The translations under genes were made by a program, and so were the position numbers. 64,000 nucleotides of DNA from Flagellimonas myxillae (GTDB lineage: Bacteria > Bacteroidota > Bacteroidia > Flavobacteriales > Flavobacteriaceae), in contig NZ_JAMFLY010000001.1 in assembly GCF_023502235.1 (NCBI RefSeq), positions 1,426,001 to 1,490,000 on the forward strand, read 5' to 3'. The notes beneath the pieces were generated by a model that was not told the DNA's origin, made no database searches, and saw only the letters and a list, made by a program, of their open reading frames with translations. The first letter of the stretch is position 1; every line of letters begins with the position of its first letter. Positions 26,555 through 35,597 of the stretch are shown one piece after another.

Positions 26555-26563
26555 GAATGATTG

Positions 26564-27733
26564 CTATGCATGCACTTGCATGGATTTCACCGAATTTATG
26601 GCTTGCTCAATATCCTCTGTTAGGTCTTCAATATTCTCGATACCTAACGAAAACCGAACCAAGAAATCTGTGATTCCCTGTTTTTTCCGATCTTCCGCAC
26701 TCATAAGTGCGTGGGAGGTGGTCACGGGCGCAGAAACTGTACTTTCCAACCCTGCAAGACTCATAGATGGTTTGATAAGTTTTAATTGTTTAAAAAATTG
26801 GGAGACGTCAACCTCTCTACTTAGCTCAAAGGAAAGCATTCCTCCAAATCCCTTCATCTGTGATTTGGCCAACCCATGGTCCGGATGATTCTCCAAACCT
26901 GGATAGTGCACTGCCACAATATCTGGATGATCCAAAAGGAAGTGAGCCATTTTTTGGGCGTTGTTGTTCTGTTCCTTCACCCGTATCCCCATCGTCTTCA
27001 AACTACGCTCCAAGAGCCAAACAGTATAGTCACTGAGGTTGCCCCCAAAACAAATGGCGGTTTGGTAGACCTGCTCCATATTTTCCTTGGATGAGGCAAC
27101 TACTCCGGCACAGATATCGGAATGCCCTCCCATATATTTGGTCGCACTATGGCATACCACATCGATTCCAAAATCAATGGGGTTTTGATTAATGGGGCTG
27201 GCGAAAGTATTATCTATCATGGTCATTAAACCCTTTGACTTGGCCAACTGGGCCACACCAGACAAATCCGTTATGGTCAGGAGGGGATTGGATGGAGTCT
27301 CAACATAAATGAGCTTGGTGTTCTGCTGCAATTCCCGTTCAAAATCGGCCACCTGCCAACCCGTGGTAAAGGAATATGAAATTCCAAATTTTTCCAATTG
27401 GGTAACCACCAGATTATAGGTGCCGCCATATAGGGTCTGTTGAAAAACCACATGGTCCCCGGCCTGCAAAAAGGTCAACAGTGCAGTACTAATAGCAGCC
27501 ATTCCACTTCCAAAAATCATGGCCTGATCTGCATGTTCCAAAGCAGCCAACTTTTTGCCTAGGGCTTCTTGGTTTGGCGTATTGAAATATCTGGGATAGC
27601 GTTTTGCATCTACATCCTCAAAGGCGTAGGACGTACTGGTATATAAAGGTGAGGTGGCGCCTTTGAACAAAACGTCCTTAACGCCACCTTCGTGGGTACA
27701 TATAGTATTTATTCCTTTTTTATCCGTATCCAT
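26564..27733 (-). CDS. Trans-sulfuration PLP enzyme (cystathionine gamma-synthase/lyase or methionine gamma-lyase)
   Basis: 389 residues, Cys/Met metabolism PLP family. Signatures: FGSGMAAISTALLTFLQAGDHVV, VETPSNPLLTITDL, DNTFASPINQNPIDFGIDVVCHSATKYMGGHSDICAG with the PLP-binding Lys in SATKY, and SLAGLESTVSAPVTTSHA near the C-terminus. Which reaction it catalyses (cystathionine synthesis, cystathionine cleavage or methionine cleavage) cannot be settled from sequence alone. It is transcribed with bshB1. Confidence 0.88.
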   Translation of the reverse strand: MDTDKKGINTICTHEGGVKDVLFKGATSPLYTSTSYAFEDVDAKRYPRYFNTPNQEALGKKLAALEHADQAMIFGSGMAAISTALLTFLQAGDHVVFQQTLYGGTYNLVVTQLEKFGISYSFTTGWQVADFERELQQNTKLIYVETPSNPLLTITDLSGVAQLAKSKGLMTMIDNTFASPINQNPIDFGIDVVCHSATKYMGGHSDICAGVVASSKENMEQVYQTAICFGGNLSDYTVWLLERSLKTMGIRVKEQNNNAQKMAHFLLDHPDIVAVHYPGLENHPDHGLAKSQMKGFGGMLSFELSREVDVSQFFKQLKLIKPSMSLAGLESTVSAPVTTSHALMSAEDRKKQGITDFLVRFSLGIENIEDLTEDIEQAINSVKSMQVHA

Positions 27734-27768
27734 ACTAGCAAAAGTTTATGCTAAAGATACGAAACCGG

Positions 27769-29178
27769 CTATACTTGAACGCGTTTCCAATTTCCTTTTT
27801 TGAACCAGATAACGGCCATTACCGCCAGCAAAACTTCGGCTGCTGTTATGGCCACAAATACGCCCGCTGCCCCCCAGTCCAACACCAAGGCCGAAACATA
27901 GGCAATAGGAAGTTGGAACATCCAAAAAGAAAAGAAATTGATTTTAGTCGGGGTCTTTGTATCCCCTGCACCATTAAAGGCCTGAGAGACTACCATGCCG
28001 TAGGCATAGAAAACATATCCTATGGCTATGATCTGCAAACACAACCCTCCGCTTTCCACCACACTTGGGGTATCATTGAACAAGGAGATGATACTTTTGG
28101 CAAAGAGCAGGTAAACCAAGGACACCAAGCCCATAAAATAGGCATTGTATTTTCCGGTCTTCCAAACGGAGATCTCCGCCCTTTCCGGTTTTTGTGCTCC
28201 AAGATTTTGCCCAACCAAAGTAGCCGCGGCATTGCTCATTCCCCAAGCAGGCATCAAGGTAAACATGATGACCCTAATGGCTATGGTATAACCAGCTAAT
28301 ACTTCACTGCCAAATTCGGACATGATCCGCATGAGGAAAACCCAACTGGAAGTCCCAATTAAAAATTGGGCGACACCTCCCAAGGATACCTTTATCAAAT
28401 TCACCATTACTTGGACATTAAGTACCAAGTCTTTGGCCATAAGCTTGATCTTGCCCCAACCGAAAAAGAGAATTCCCAATTGAAACAATACAGCGGAACC
28501 CCTACCGATATTCGTGGCAATGGCCGCGCCCATAACCCCATATTCGGGTATTGGCCCCATTCCGAAAATGAATATTGGGTCCAAAATTATATTTAGGCCG
28601 TTCGATAGCACCAGGGTCCACATGGCAATAGAGGCATCACCGGCGCCCCTGAAAATGGCATTGATCAAAAAGAGCAGCATAATGGTAATGTTTCCACCGA
28701 TAAGTAATCTGGTGTATCCACTTCCTTCTGCAATAAGGTCAGGCTCGCCTCCCATCAATTGTAGGATTTCCTCAGCCCATAAAATGCCCACAATACCCAG
28801 GGCAATGGAAACCAAAACACCCAAACCAATGGCTTGAACCGCCGCTATTCGTGCGCCTTTGACATCCTTTTCGCCAATTCTACGGGCCACAACAGCTGTA
28901 GCTGCCATACTTAGCCCAATGGCTAGGGCATAAATCAGGGTAATAACGGATTCTGTTAATCCTATTGTAGCCACCGCGTTAACACTGACTTGGGAAACAT
29001 AGGCAATATCCACGATCGCAAATATGGATTCCATCAGCATTTCCAAGATCATGGGAATGGAAAGCATGAAAATTGCCTTTCGGATACTTCCAGAGGTGAA
29101 TTCGGTTTCTTTACCGGATACAGCAATCCAGAAATAATTGAAAAATTTTTTAAGGGATAATTTATTTGAAGATGTCAT
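27769..29178 (-). CDS. MATE-family efflux transporter
   Basis: 469 residues with about 12 transmembrane helices in two homologous halves. MATE hallmarks: FMLSIPMILEMLMESIFAIVDIAYVSQV at the first helices and the matching second-half start after residue 240; GMSNAAATLVGQNLGAQKPERAE in the second half. The family extrudes drugs, dyes or metabolites with Na+ or H+. Substrate unknown. It lies 35 nt upstream of the PLP gene and could be part of the same transcript. Confidence 0.9.
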   Translation of the reverse strand: MTSSNKLSLKKFFNYFWIAVSGKETEFTSGSIRKAIFMLSIPMILEMLMESIFAIVDIAYVSQVSVNAVATIGLTESVITLIYALAIGLSMAATAVVARRIGEKDVKGARIAAVQAIGLGVLVSIALGIVGILWAEEILQLMGGEPDLIAEGSGYTRLLIGGNITIMLLFLINAIFRGAGDASIAMWTLVLSNGLNIILDPIFIFGMGPIPEYGVMGAAIATNIGRGSAVLFQLGILFFGWGKIKLMAKDLVLNVQVMVNLIKVSLGGVAQFLIGTSSWVFLMRIMSEFGSEVLAGYTIAIRVIMFTLMPAWGMSNAAATLVGQNLGAQKPERAEISVWKTGKYNAYFMGLVSLVYLLFAKSIISLFNDTPSVVESGGLCLQIIAIGYVFYAYGMVVSQAFNGAGDTKTPTKINFFSFWMFQLPIAYVSALVLDWGAAGVFVAITAAEVLLAVMAVIWFKKGNWKRVQV

Positions 29179-29350
29179 TGTAAAAGAATTATGTGTAAAA
29201 CAAATGGGTAAACGTCACTGAACCGAAGAAGAATTTCGGTTACTTTTTTGGCCTAAAGGCCATTGTGACATCTATAGCGGACATAATTCTTATAACTTCA
29301 TGATGCTACAAAGATGCAATTTTTTTTGAAAGCACAAAGCTGAACCCTAA

Positions 29351-32300
29351 TTATTTGGCATAATGGATCCGATATCGCCATAGGCTAATCCCGCCCAAAA
29401 TGAAGACACCGATCACGGAATACCAAATAAAACTAGGTGTGATTACCTGATCCCCACTGGCATAGCTATGCAAGCCCACCAAATAAAAGTTCACCCCAAA
29501 ATAGGTCATGAGGATGCTGGCATAGGCAACAATGCTCGCAAAGTTATAGAGCCATAAACTCCGAAGTCCTGGTACCAGCCTCATATGAAGCACAAAGGCG
29601 TAAACCATGATGGATATCAGGGCCCAGGTCTCCTTGGGGTCCCATCCCCAATAGCGTCCCCAGCTTTCATTTGCCCATTGTCCCCCTAGGAAAGTACCAA
29701 TAACCAACATGGCCAAACCGGCAGTCAACGCAAGTTCGTTTACAGCTGCAAGTTCCTGCAAACTCAGTTTTATCCTTTTTTTGTTTTTCTTGGTCGTGGT
29801 CATGATCAATATTAGGGATATTACCCCCAAGATCATCCCTACACCTAACGGGCCATAACTACCCACGATAACCGCGGTATGGATCATAAGCCAATAACTG
29901 TCCAATACCGGGACTAAGTTTGCAATGGATGGGTCCACCCAATTCCAGTTTGCAATCATCAAAAACAGACAGGCGATAAAAGCCGTGGCCGCAATTGTCA
30001 ACTCACTTTTTCTTCCCAATGCCAAGCCTATACCCATGGCTGCCCAGGCGAGGAACAAAATACTTTCATAGGCATCGCTCCAAGGGGCATGCCCAGAAAT
30101 ATACCATCGCAGTATCAACCCGGCGGTATGCCACACAAATAACAAAATGATGGTTCCTTTTAGGAAATAGGCTGCTGCCTTCCAAATTTCACGTTCTTTA
30201 AAAATTCGGAAAATCAGCACAAAAAACAGCAGAACTCCCACCAAACCGTAGTATCTAAACAAGCGGTTAAAGATATCGAGCTTATTATATATGATCTCCG
30301 CCTTTATCTTGGTTTCGCTAGGTAACACTTCAATACCATGGTTACGCTGGTTTTGTTTAAATGCTTCCAACAACTTTTCCGGTTGGGAGTAATCACCGGT
30401 TTTAATGGAAGATTGAAGGGTGCCCAAATAATAGGGCATGGAATTTTTTATAAAGTTTGCATAAAGCGAATCGGATACGTGGAACTGCCCGGAACGAAAC
30501 TCCACCGCAGAAATCCATTTGTTGTTCTCATCATTTAGCAATGGAAATACTTTAAGTATGCTTCCATCCAGCGCTTTTCCAAGAAGGCCAAGTCGCTCAT
30601 GCACTTTAATGAAATCCTTTTGGAATTTATTCGGGTTGTTGGTAATGGTCGCGTCCATCAAATACGATTCCAACTTATAGCCGCCAGTGGGGGTAAATAG
30701 GTCTGTGGCCTTAATATAATCTTGGGTTTTGGGTACATCTATTATTTCCCGGATACTGTCATTTTGACTATCCGCGACCTCAATAAACTCTACGTTATAC
30801 CAAACTCCGGGATTCATCATCATGGACATAAACACCTGGTTGGCAGTCAGTCCTTCGTACGTATTCTTTTTACTTAATTTCCTTAAGAGTTCTGAGGCAA
30901 AGGTGTGCACCGGTTTCATCCTGCCCCCCTCATCTTGTATGACCAGTGCGCCAAACTTTTCGGCATGTTCTTCAGAAACTACAGTTGCCTGAATCAGGGA
31001 ATCCACCTGTTTTTGGGTTGGTAAGGTATGTGTCTCCTCCCCTGTTGCTTGGGCAAAACCTAGGGTGCAACACAATAATAAAATGGTTGTGAGAGCGGCC
31101 TTTTTTTCTTTGATTTTATCCAACTGCCGTTCCAAATCCCTGAACCGGGTCTTGCCAAAAAACATGATTCCCAAAAGACCAATGTACAGCAGGAAATATC
31201 CAATATAGGTAATCCACGTACCCCAAAAGTCATGGTTGACGGACAGCACCGTACCTTTCTCATCAGGATGAAAACTGGATTGGAAAAAGCGATATCCCTT
31301 ATGGTCCAATACATGGTTCATATACACATCGTAATCAAAGGAACGCTGGTCATTTACCGTAATCTTGCTCATAAATGACTTATAGCCTGAAATGGTACCG
31401 GGATATTTTTCTGCAATAAAGTCGTTAAGTCGGATGGAAAATGGAAGTTCGTAGACCTTGGAACCATAGCCAAGGGTAAAATCCAATCCCCCAACCGAAA
31501 TCTTATCCGAAAAATTGGACGTGCCCTTACCCCCCAACAGGGTTTGTTCCACTGTTTCTCCATTGGCCGAAATGGAGACAGTTAAAGCATCCAGCGATGT
31601 TTCGTCAACCTCTTCTTCAGGCATTTCAACAATACCATAGCTCCCCTTTACCACAGGTTCGGGAATCACAAATTGCATTCCTGCGATGGTATACAGGGAC
31701 CGCAGTTGTAACTCTTGCAAGCTATCCTTGACCACATCGCCCCTGAACTGGTCCGCCATCCGCATAAAGCCACCTTCAAAAGGGGAATCTATTTGATACA
31801 CATCTCCTTGGGAGAAAATATTAATGGCCCCATCGGTAGGCTTGTCCAAAGCAAAAAGTACATTATGAATACTGGCAATCTTGCCACTTTCCAGGTAATG
31901 TTCGTGTCGCTGGCCATCACCGGCCTCAACAATTTTAAGATATTCATTCCCGCTTTCGCCAGGAATCAATCCTTCCTTGGCACCGTCAATAAAATTGACA
32001 TAGGAAATAGTAAACGGCTGTCCATTAAAATCTGATTTCCAGGGCAGTCTGGAGCGCATCCCTTCCTCGGTAACCAAAAGATCGTCCTCCAAAATTCTAC
32101 GTTTGGTCTCTCCATTGATTTCACCATCGACATAAGCGGTCAAATAGGTCTTGTCCGAATAGAACCGATTTTCACTAGCTCCTTCCCTAATGGGCATCAT
32201 CCCCTCATAACTGATATAACGAGTCACGAATGCGCCAAGAATGATCAAAACCCAAGAAAGGTGCAAGACCAATACGGGCCATTTTTTCCAACTAAGCAAT

Positions 32301-32509
32301 TGATAGCGAAAAATATTGCCAATGAAATTGATCATAAAGAACACCATAATGGCTTCAAACCATGTAGCGTTGTATATATAAATTCTGGCGGTTTCTGTAC
32401 TATACCAACTTTCCACAAAGGTTCCAAAGGCCATTGCTGTCCCAAAAAGTAGGAAAAGAACAGCCATAAGTTTTGTGGAAAAGAGGGTCTTTTTAAGGAG
32501 GTCAATCAT
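29351..32509 (-). CDS. Fused ResB-CcsA cytochrome c maturation protein (CcsBA)
   Basis: 1052 residues from ATG 32509; the ORF opens nine codons earlier, but a -7 box sits across that region. The N-terminal ResB-like part has membrane helices (about 5-100) and a large periplasmic domain, ending near residue 470. A second periplasmic stretch is followed by the CcsA part (about 780-1050) with several helices and the heme-handling motif WANESWGRYWGWDPKETWALI (tryptophan-rich), flanked by conserved His residues such as IHTAVIVGSYG and VLHMRLVPG. It carries heme out and attaches it to CXXCH motifs. The fused form is usual in Bacteroidota. Confidence 0.93.
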   Translation of the reverse strand: MIDLLKKTLFSTKLMAVLFLLFGTAMAFGTFVESWYSTETARIYIYNATWFEAIMVFFMINFIGNIFRYQLLSWKKWPVLVLHLSWVLIILGAFVTRYISYEGMMPIREGASENRFYSDKTYLTAYVDGEINGETKRRILEDDLLVTEEGMRSRLPWKSDFNGQPFTISYVNFIDGAKEGLIPGESGNEYLKIVEAGDGQRHEHYLESGKIASIHNVLFALDKPTDGAINIFSQGDVYQIDSPFEGGFMRMADQFRGDVVKDSLQELQLRSLYTIAGMQFVIPEPVVKGSYGIVEMPEEEVDETSLDALTVSISANGETVEQTLLGGKGTSNFSDKISVGGLDFTLGYGSKVYELPFSIRLNDFIAEKYPGTISGYKSFMSKITVNDQRSFDYDVYMNHVLDHKGYRFFQSSFHPDEKGTVLSVNHDFWGTWITYIGYFLLYIGLLGIMFFGKTRFRDLERQLDKIKEKKAALTTILLLCCTLGFAQATGEETHTLPTQKQVDSLIQATVVSEEHAEKFGALVIQDEGGRMKPVHTFASELLRKLSKKNTYEGLTANQVFMSMMMNPGVWYNVEFIEVADSQNDSIREIIDVPKTQDYIKATDLFTPTGGYKLESYLMDATITNNPNKFQKDFIKVHERLGLLGKALDGSILKVFPLLNDENNKWISAVEFRSGQFHVSDSLYANFIKNSMPYYLGTLQSSIKTGDYSQPEKLLEAFKQNQRNHGIEVLPSETKIKAEIIYNKLDIFNRLFRYYGLVGVLLFFVLIFRIFKEREIWKAAAYFLKGTIILLFVWHTAGLILRWYISGHAPWSDAYESILFLAWAAMGIGLALGRKSELTIAATAFIACLFLMIANWNWVDPSIANLVPVLDSYWLMIHTAVIVGSYGPLGVGMILGVISLILIMTTTKKNKKRIKLSLQELAAVNELALTAGLAMLVIGTFLGGQWANESWGRYWGWDPKETWALISIMVYAFVLHMRLVPGLRSLWLYNFASIVAYASILMTYFGVNFYLVGLHSYASGDQVITPSFIWYSVIGVFILGGISLWRYRIHYAK

Positions 32510-32533
32510 CTGACTGGACGTGATTTTAGCTTG

Positions 32534-32541
32534 CAAAATTA
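32534..32541 (-). promoter_or_regulatory. Candidate -7 box of ccsBA
   Basis: The minus strand reads TAATTTTG, 24 nt before the ATG at 32509. It overlaps the alternative start at 32536 and so argues for 32509. The -33 element is not clear. Confidence 0.4.
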
Positions 32542-32617
32542 AGCTATTTTCGAAAGAAAACGAGCCTAGGATTGCTCGGTTTACCTAGACCTGATAAACT
32601 TTAACAATCAGTTTGGG

Positions 32618-33304
32618 CTATTCTGGACGAAGTACTTGGTCCATTACAAGATCTGACAAGCGATCACATCGACCAAAACCGAAACCAAAAACATCTTCTT
32701 TACCGCCTGTAAGTTCATAGAGCCGCTCCTTGAGCATTAACTTGGCCCTATGCAACCTAACCTTTACATTGGAAGGTGTTACCGACAAACAAGACGAGAC
32801 CTCCTTAATGCTCATTCCCTCAATTTCCCTGAGCATATAAACCGTCCTATATTTGATGTCCAAGGAATCGATGGCATCTTCCAATAGTTGCTTGGCCTCT
32901 TGGCGAATAACTCTTTTTTCTGGATTCATTTGACCGGTATCTGGTATTTCGACCAATCTTTTGGTTATAGCTGATGAGGGATTTGAATCAAGGGACCTGA
33001 TCTTATCTTTTTCCCTTATTCGGGCCAGTACCTCGTTTATGCCAATGCGTATCAACCATGTGGAAAACTGGGAGCCATGCTTAAACTGATAGAGTTTTTC
33101 AAATGCCTTGAGATAAGTGTTCTGCATAATATCTTGAACCTCAACATCCATTTGCAGATAACTTCTTATTACCCGAAATAGTTTTTGATTGTTTCTGCGA
33201 ATCAGAATTTCATAAAGTTCCCGTTCCCCGGCAAGGACCCGTTCCACTATATCTGCGTCAGAAATTTTAAACGTCCTATGATCATTGATGCGAATGGCTT
33301 TCAT
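32618..33304 (-). CDS. ECF-type RNA polymerase sigma factor
   Basis: 228 residues from the ATG at 33304; longer in-frame reading to 33427 lacks sigma features and crosses the divergent gene. Region 2: ELYEILIRRNNQKLFRVIRSYLQMDVEVQDIMQNTYLKAFEKLYQF and FSTWLIRIGINEVLARIRE. Region 4: DSLDIKYRTVYMLREIEGMSIKEVSSCLSVTPSNVKVRLHRAKLMLKERL. No adjacent anti-sigma gene with zinc-finger or FecR features is present. The C-terminal tail of about 25 residues (PE at the end) is longer than usual. The upstream gap contains a perfect 18-bp palindrome. Confidence 0.93.
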   Translation of the reverse strand: MKAIRINDHRTFKISDADIVERVLAGERELYEILIRRNNQKLFRVIRSYLQMDVEVQDIMQNTYLKAFEKLYQFKHGSQFSTWLIRIGINEVLARIREKDKIRSLDSNPSSAITKRLVEIPDTGQMNPEKRVIRQEAKQLLEDAIDSLDIKYRTVYMLREIEGMSIKEVSSCLSVTPSNVKVRLHRAKLMLKERLYELTGGKEDVFGFGFGRCDRLSDLVMDQVLRPE

Positions 33305-33341
33305 GTCCCCTTTTTGATTTAGATGTCTTACCAACCAAATA

Positions 33342-33359
33342 GTTACAAAATTTTGTAAC
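33342..33359. promoter_or_regulatory. Perfect 18-bp palindrome between divergent sigma factor and membrane protein genes
   Basis: GTTACAAAATTTTGTAAC is fully self-complementary. It lies 38 nt upstream of the sigma factor ATG and 48 nt upstream of the membrane protein ATG, the place of an operator for both. Each half ends in TTTTG, so it also contains a -33-like element in both directions. No second copy was noticed in the window. Confidence 0.6.
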
Positions 33360-33406
33360 CTTTTTTTAATGGATTTATCTAAAGGTAAACCACAATCCCA
33401 ATTATC

Positions 33407-33778
33407 ATGAATCCAGCCCTTGCACAACTCAGTACCATTTTAAAGTTTACGTATGGGATAGTCCCTATAGTTGCTGGACTTGACAAGCACATCAACCTAT
33501 TAACGGATTGGGGAAAGTACATTCCATCTGGCCTATTGGATGCTCTGCCGATGGAACCAGAGACCTTAATGACGGTTGTTGGCCCCATAGAGATTATTGC
33601 GGGTATCCTAGTTCTATTGCGACCAAAAATCGGAGCCTTGGTGGTTGCAATATGGCTAACCCTCATCGCTCTTGTCCTGATTTTAGGTGGAGTTTATTTT
33701 GATGTTGCTGTTCGGGATTTGGTAATGGCGATTGGGGCCTATGGTTTATTCAGCATAAACATAAAGGATTTGGAATGA
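33407..33778 (+). CDS. Small DoxX-like membrane protein
   Basis: 123 residues with four hydrophobic stretches (LKFTYGIVPIVAGLDKHINLL; MTVVGPIEIIAGILVLL; IGALVVAIWLTLIALVLILGG; AVRDLVMAIGAYGLFSI), a size and topology resembling the DoxX/TQO-small-subunit group. The charged motif GLDKHINLLTDWGKY after the first helix is conserved in look. Function unknown. It is divergent from an ECF sigma factor, which may control it. Confidence 0.75.
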   Translation: MNPALAQLSTILKFTYGIVPIVAGLDKHINLLTDWGKYIPSGLLDALPMEPETLMTVVGPIEIIAGILVLLRPKIGALVVAIWLTLIALVLILGGVYFDVAVRDLVMAIGAYGLFSINIKDLE

Positions 33779-33866
33779 CCAGAATTAACAGCATTGCGAG
33801 TTAGGTTAAGTGCTTCCCATGGACTGATTTAAAAATTGCTTAGGTAAACTCAAAAAAAGAATTGCT

Positions 33867-34250
33867 ATGAAAATGACTAGAAAAACATTCATTAAAAAAA
33901 CAACGGGAGCCCTTTTGGTGAGCATCCCGGCCTATTCGCTATTGGCTTGTTCCAATGACGATAGTGCAAATGGAGACCCCAACCTAGATCCCAATCAAAG
34001 GGATTGCGCTGCCAACGGTGCCAGTGCGGTTACCATTAGCAGCAATCATGGCCACACCCTAACGGTTTCCAAGGAAGATGTTGAAGCCGGCGTGGAAAAA
34101 CAATATTCCATTCAAGGGGGGTCTGGGCATAATCACACCATTAGGCTCACGGAAGATCATTTTGCATCCCTGCGCCAAAACAACCAGATTACGGTAGAAT
34201 CATCCCAAAACAGTTTGCATAGGCACGATGTCACCGTAGCCTGCGCATAA
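33867..34250 (+). CDS. Histidine-rich lipoprotein with Tat-like signal
   Basis: 127 residues. The N-terminus has TRKTFIKKTTG, a variant of the twin-arginine motif with RK instead of RR, then a hydrophobic stretch and a lipobox ending YSLLAC, so probably a lipoprotein. The mature part has His/Ser clusters (SSNHGHTLTV, GGSGHNHTIRL, EDHF, LHRHDV) plus two further Cys (RDCAAN and VACA at the end). A metal-binding role (for example copper) is plausible but not shown. It is preceded by the sigma factor/DoxX-like pair and followed by its own terminator. Confidence 0.75.
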   Translation: MKMTRKTFIKKTTGALLVSIPAYSLLACSNDDSANGDPNLDPNQRDCAANGASAVTISSNHGHTLTVSKEDVEAGVEKQYSIQGGSGHNHTIRLTEDHFASLRQNNQITVESSQNSLHRHDVTVACA

Positions 34251-34260
34251 GGTAAAAATC

Positions 34261-34290
34261 AAAAGCCATCTTTAATTCGTTGGCTTTTTT
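34261..34290 (+). terminator. Intrinsic terminator after the His-rich lipoprotein gene
   Basis: AAAAGCCA ... TGGCTTTTTT: an 8-bp stem (AAAAGCCA/TGGCTTTT) with a 12-nt loop and a T tract, 10 nt after the stop codon. Confidence 0.75.
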
Positions 34291-34324
34291 GCTTCTGAAA
34301 TGGCACAATGGTTATTTTTGTGCC

Positions 34325-35086
34325 ATGCTTTCCGTAGTTATTTTGGGAACCGGGAATTTGGCACAGCATCTTGCTGAGGCATTTTCCGGGGTCGACCCAG
34401 TCAGCTTGGTTCAGGTGTTTGGCAGAGATCCTGTTCAACTCCAATGGTTCGAAAATCATGCGCCAACGTGTTCAAAGCCGGATGACATTGTAGAGGCCGA
34501 TGCATACATCGTTGCGGTTAGCGATACATCAATTTTGGAGGTTTCCCAATTACTATCTGATAAAAACGGGGTTGTGGCACATACATCAGGGGCAGCCACG
34601 ATGGATGTTTTACCTATGGCAAATCGTGGTGTTTTTTATCCCGTCCAAACCTTTACCAAAGGCAAGTCTGTCGATTTTCACCCCATTCCCATTTGTATTG
34701 AAGCAAATCTGGATTCGGGAAGGATAATCTTAAATTCCTTGGCGAAATCCATTTCCTCCAAGGTCCACCCAATGGATTCAAAACAACGAAGACAATTGCA
34801 CCTTGCGGCAGTTTTTGCCAATAACTTCACCAATCATCTTTATGGAATTAGCGAAGAAATTTGCAATAGAAACCAAATTCCGTTCGACCTCTTGATGCCC
34901 TTAATTGAAGAGACGGCGGCCAAGATAAAATCTTTGTCCCCTACTGAGGCGCAAACAGGACCATCAAAAAGAGGGGACCAAAAAAGCATGGACCAACATT
35001 TAAGTCTGATAACCAACAATCGCGAAAAGGAAATCTATACCTTTCTAAGCGATGCAATAAAATCCAAATATGAAAAAAAACTATAA
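34325..35086 (+). CDS. Rossmann-fold DUF2520 protein
   Basis: 253 residues from the ATG at 34325 (start at 34280 would lie in the terminator T tract). N-terminal dinucleotide-binding motif VVILGTGNLAQHLAEAF, then DAYIVAVSDTSI and GVVAHTSGAA; the C-terminal half (about 120-250) is helical, with HLAAVFANNFTNHLYGISEEIC. The layout is that of the ketopantoate/F420-type oxidoreductase-like family DUF2520. Substrate unknown. It overlaps the next gene by 17 nt and begins a tight operon with the KdsC-like phosphatase and Maf. Confidence 0.85.
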   Translation: MLSVVILGTGNLAQHLAEAFSGVDPVSLVQVFGRDPVQLQWFENHAPTCSKPDDIVEADAYIVAVSDTSILEVSQLLSDKNGVVAHTSGAATMDVLPMANRGVFYPVQTFTKGKSVDFHPIPICIEANLDSGRIILNSLAKSISSKVHPMDSKQRRQLHLAAVFANNFTNHLYGISEEICNRNQIPFDLLMPLIEETAAKIKSLSPTEAQTGPSKRGDQKSMDQHLSLITNNREKEIYTFLSDAIKSKYEKKL

Positions 35087-35597
35087 AGAATTGCTCCACC
35101 AGATTTCCACATTTGTTTTTGATGTGGATGGAGTGCTCACCGACGGTTCCGTTTTGGTCACTACTGAGGGCGAAATGCTGCGAAAAATGAATGTAAAGGA
35201 CGGCTATGCCCTTAAGACGGCACTCAACAAAGGATATAAAATCTGCATTATATCCGGTGGCACCAACCAAGGGGTAAAGGAGCGACTCAAAGGGTTGGGA
35301 GTAACAGATATTTATTTGGGCGCCCATCATAAACAGGATCCTTTGGAGGAATATTTGGATATATATAATATAGACCCTCAGACCGTACTCTACATGGGGG
35401 ATGACCTGCCCGATATCCCCCCCATGAAAATGGTGGCACTTGCCACCTCGCCCCAAAATGCGGTGGCGGAAGTTAAGGCCATTTCCGATTACGTTTCCCA
35501 CAAGGATGGAGGTGACGGATGTGTTCGGGATATTATTGAGCAGGTACTCAAGGTCCGCGGGGATTGGAATGATAATTTCAGTGCCAAAAATGACTAA
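35070..35597 (+). CDS. HAD-superfamily phosphatase, KdsC-like
   Basis: 175 residues, cap-less HAD phosphatase. Motif I FVFDVDGVLTDGSV (nucleophile Asp and second Asp), motif II ISGG (near residue 64), Lys motif KQDPLEEYL, motif III YMGDDLPDIPPM. Size and motifs match KDO-8-phosphate phosphatase, which takes part in lipopolysaccharide core synthesis; some family members act on other sugar phosphates. Its start overlaps the DUF2520 gene and its end overlaps Maf by 8 nt. Confidence 0.88.
   Translation: MKKNYKELLHQISTFVFDVDGVLTDGSVLVTTEGEMLRKMNVKDGYALKTALNKGYKICIISGGTNQGVKERLKGLGVTDIYLGAHHKQDPLEEYLDIYNIDPQTVLYMGDDLPDIPPMKMVALATSPQNAVAEVKAISDYVSHKDGGDGCVRDIIEQVLKVRGDWNDNFSAKND

Noticed and set aside
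26247..26888. 213-codon plus frame opposite bshB1 and the PLP gene
   Set aside because: Antisense to two well-supported genes and crosses their boundary.
35440..35589. N-terminal extension of Maf
   Set aside because: Overlaps KdsC in another frame; the Maf family begins at the ATG at 35590.
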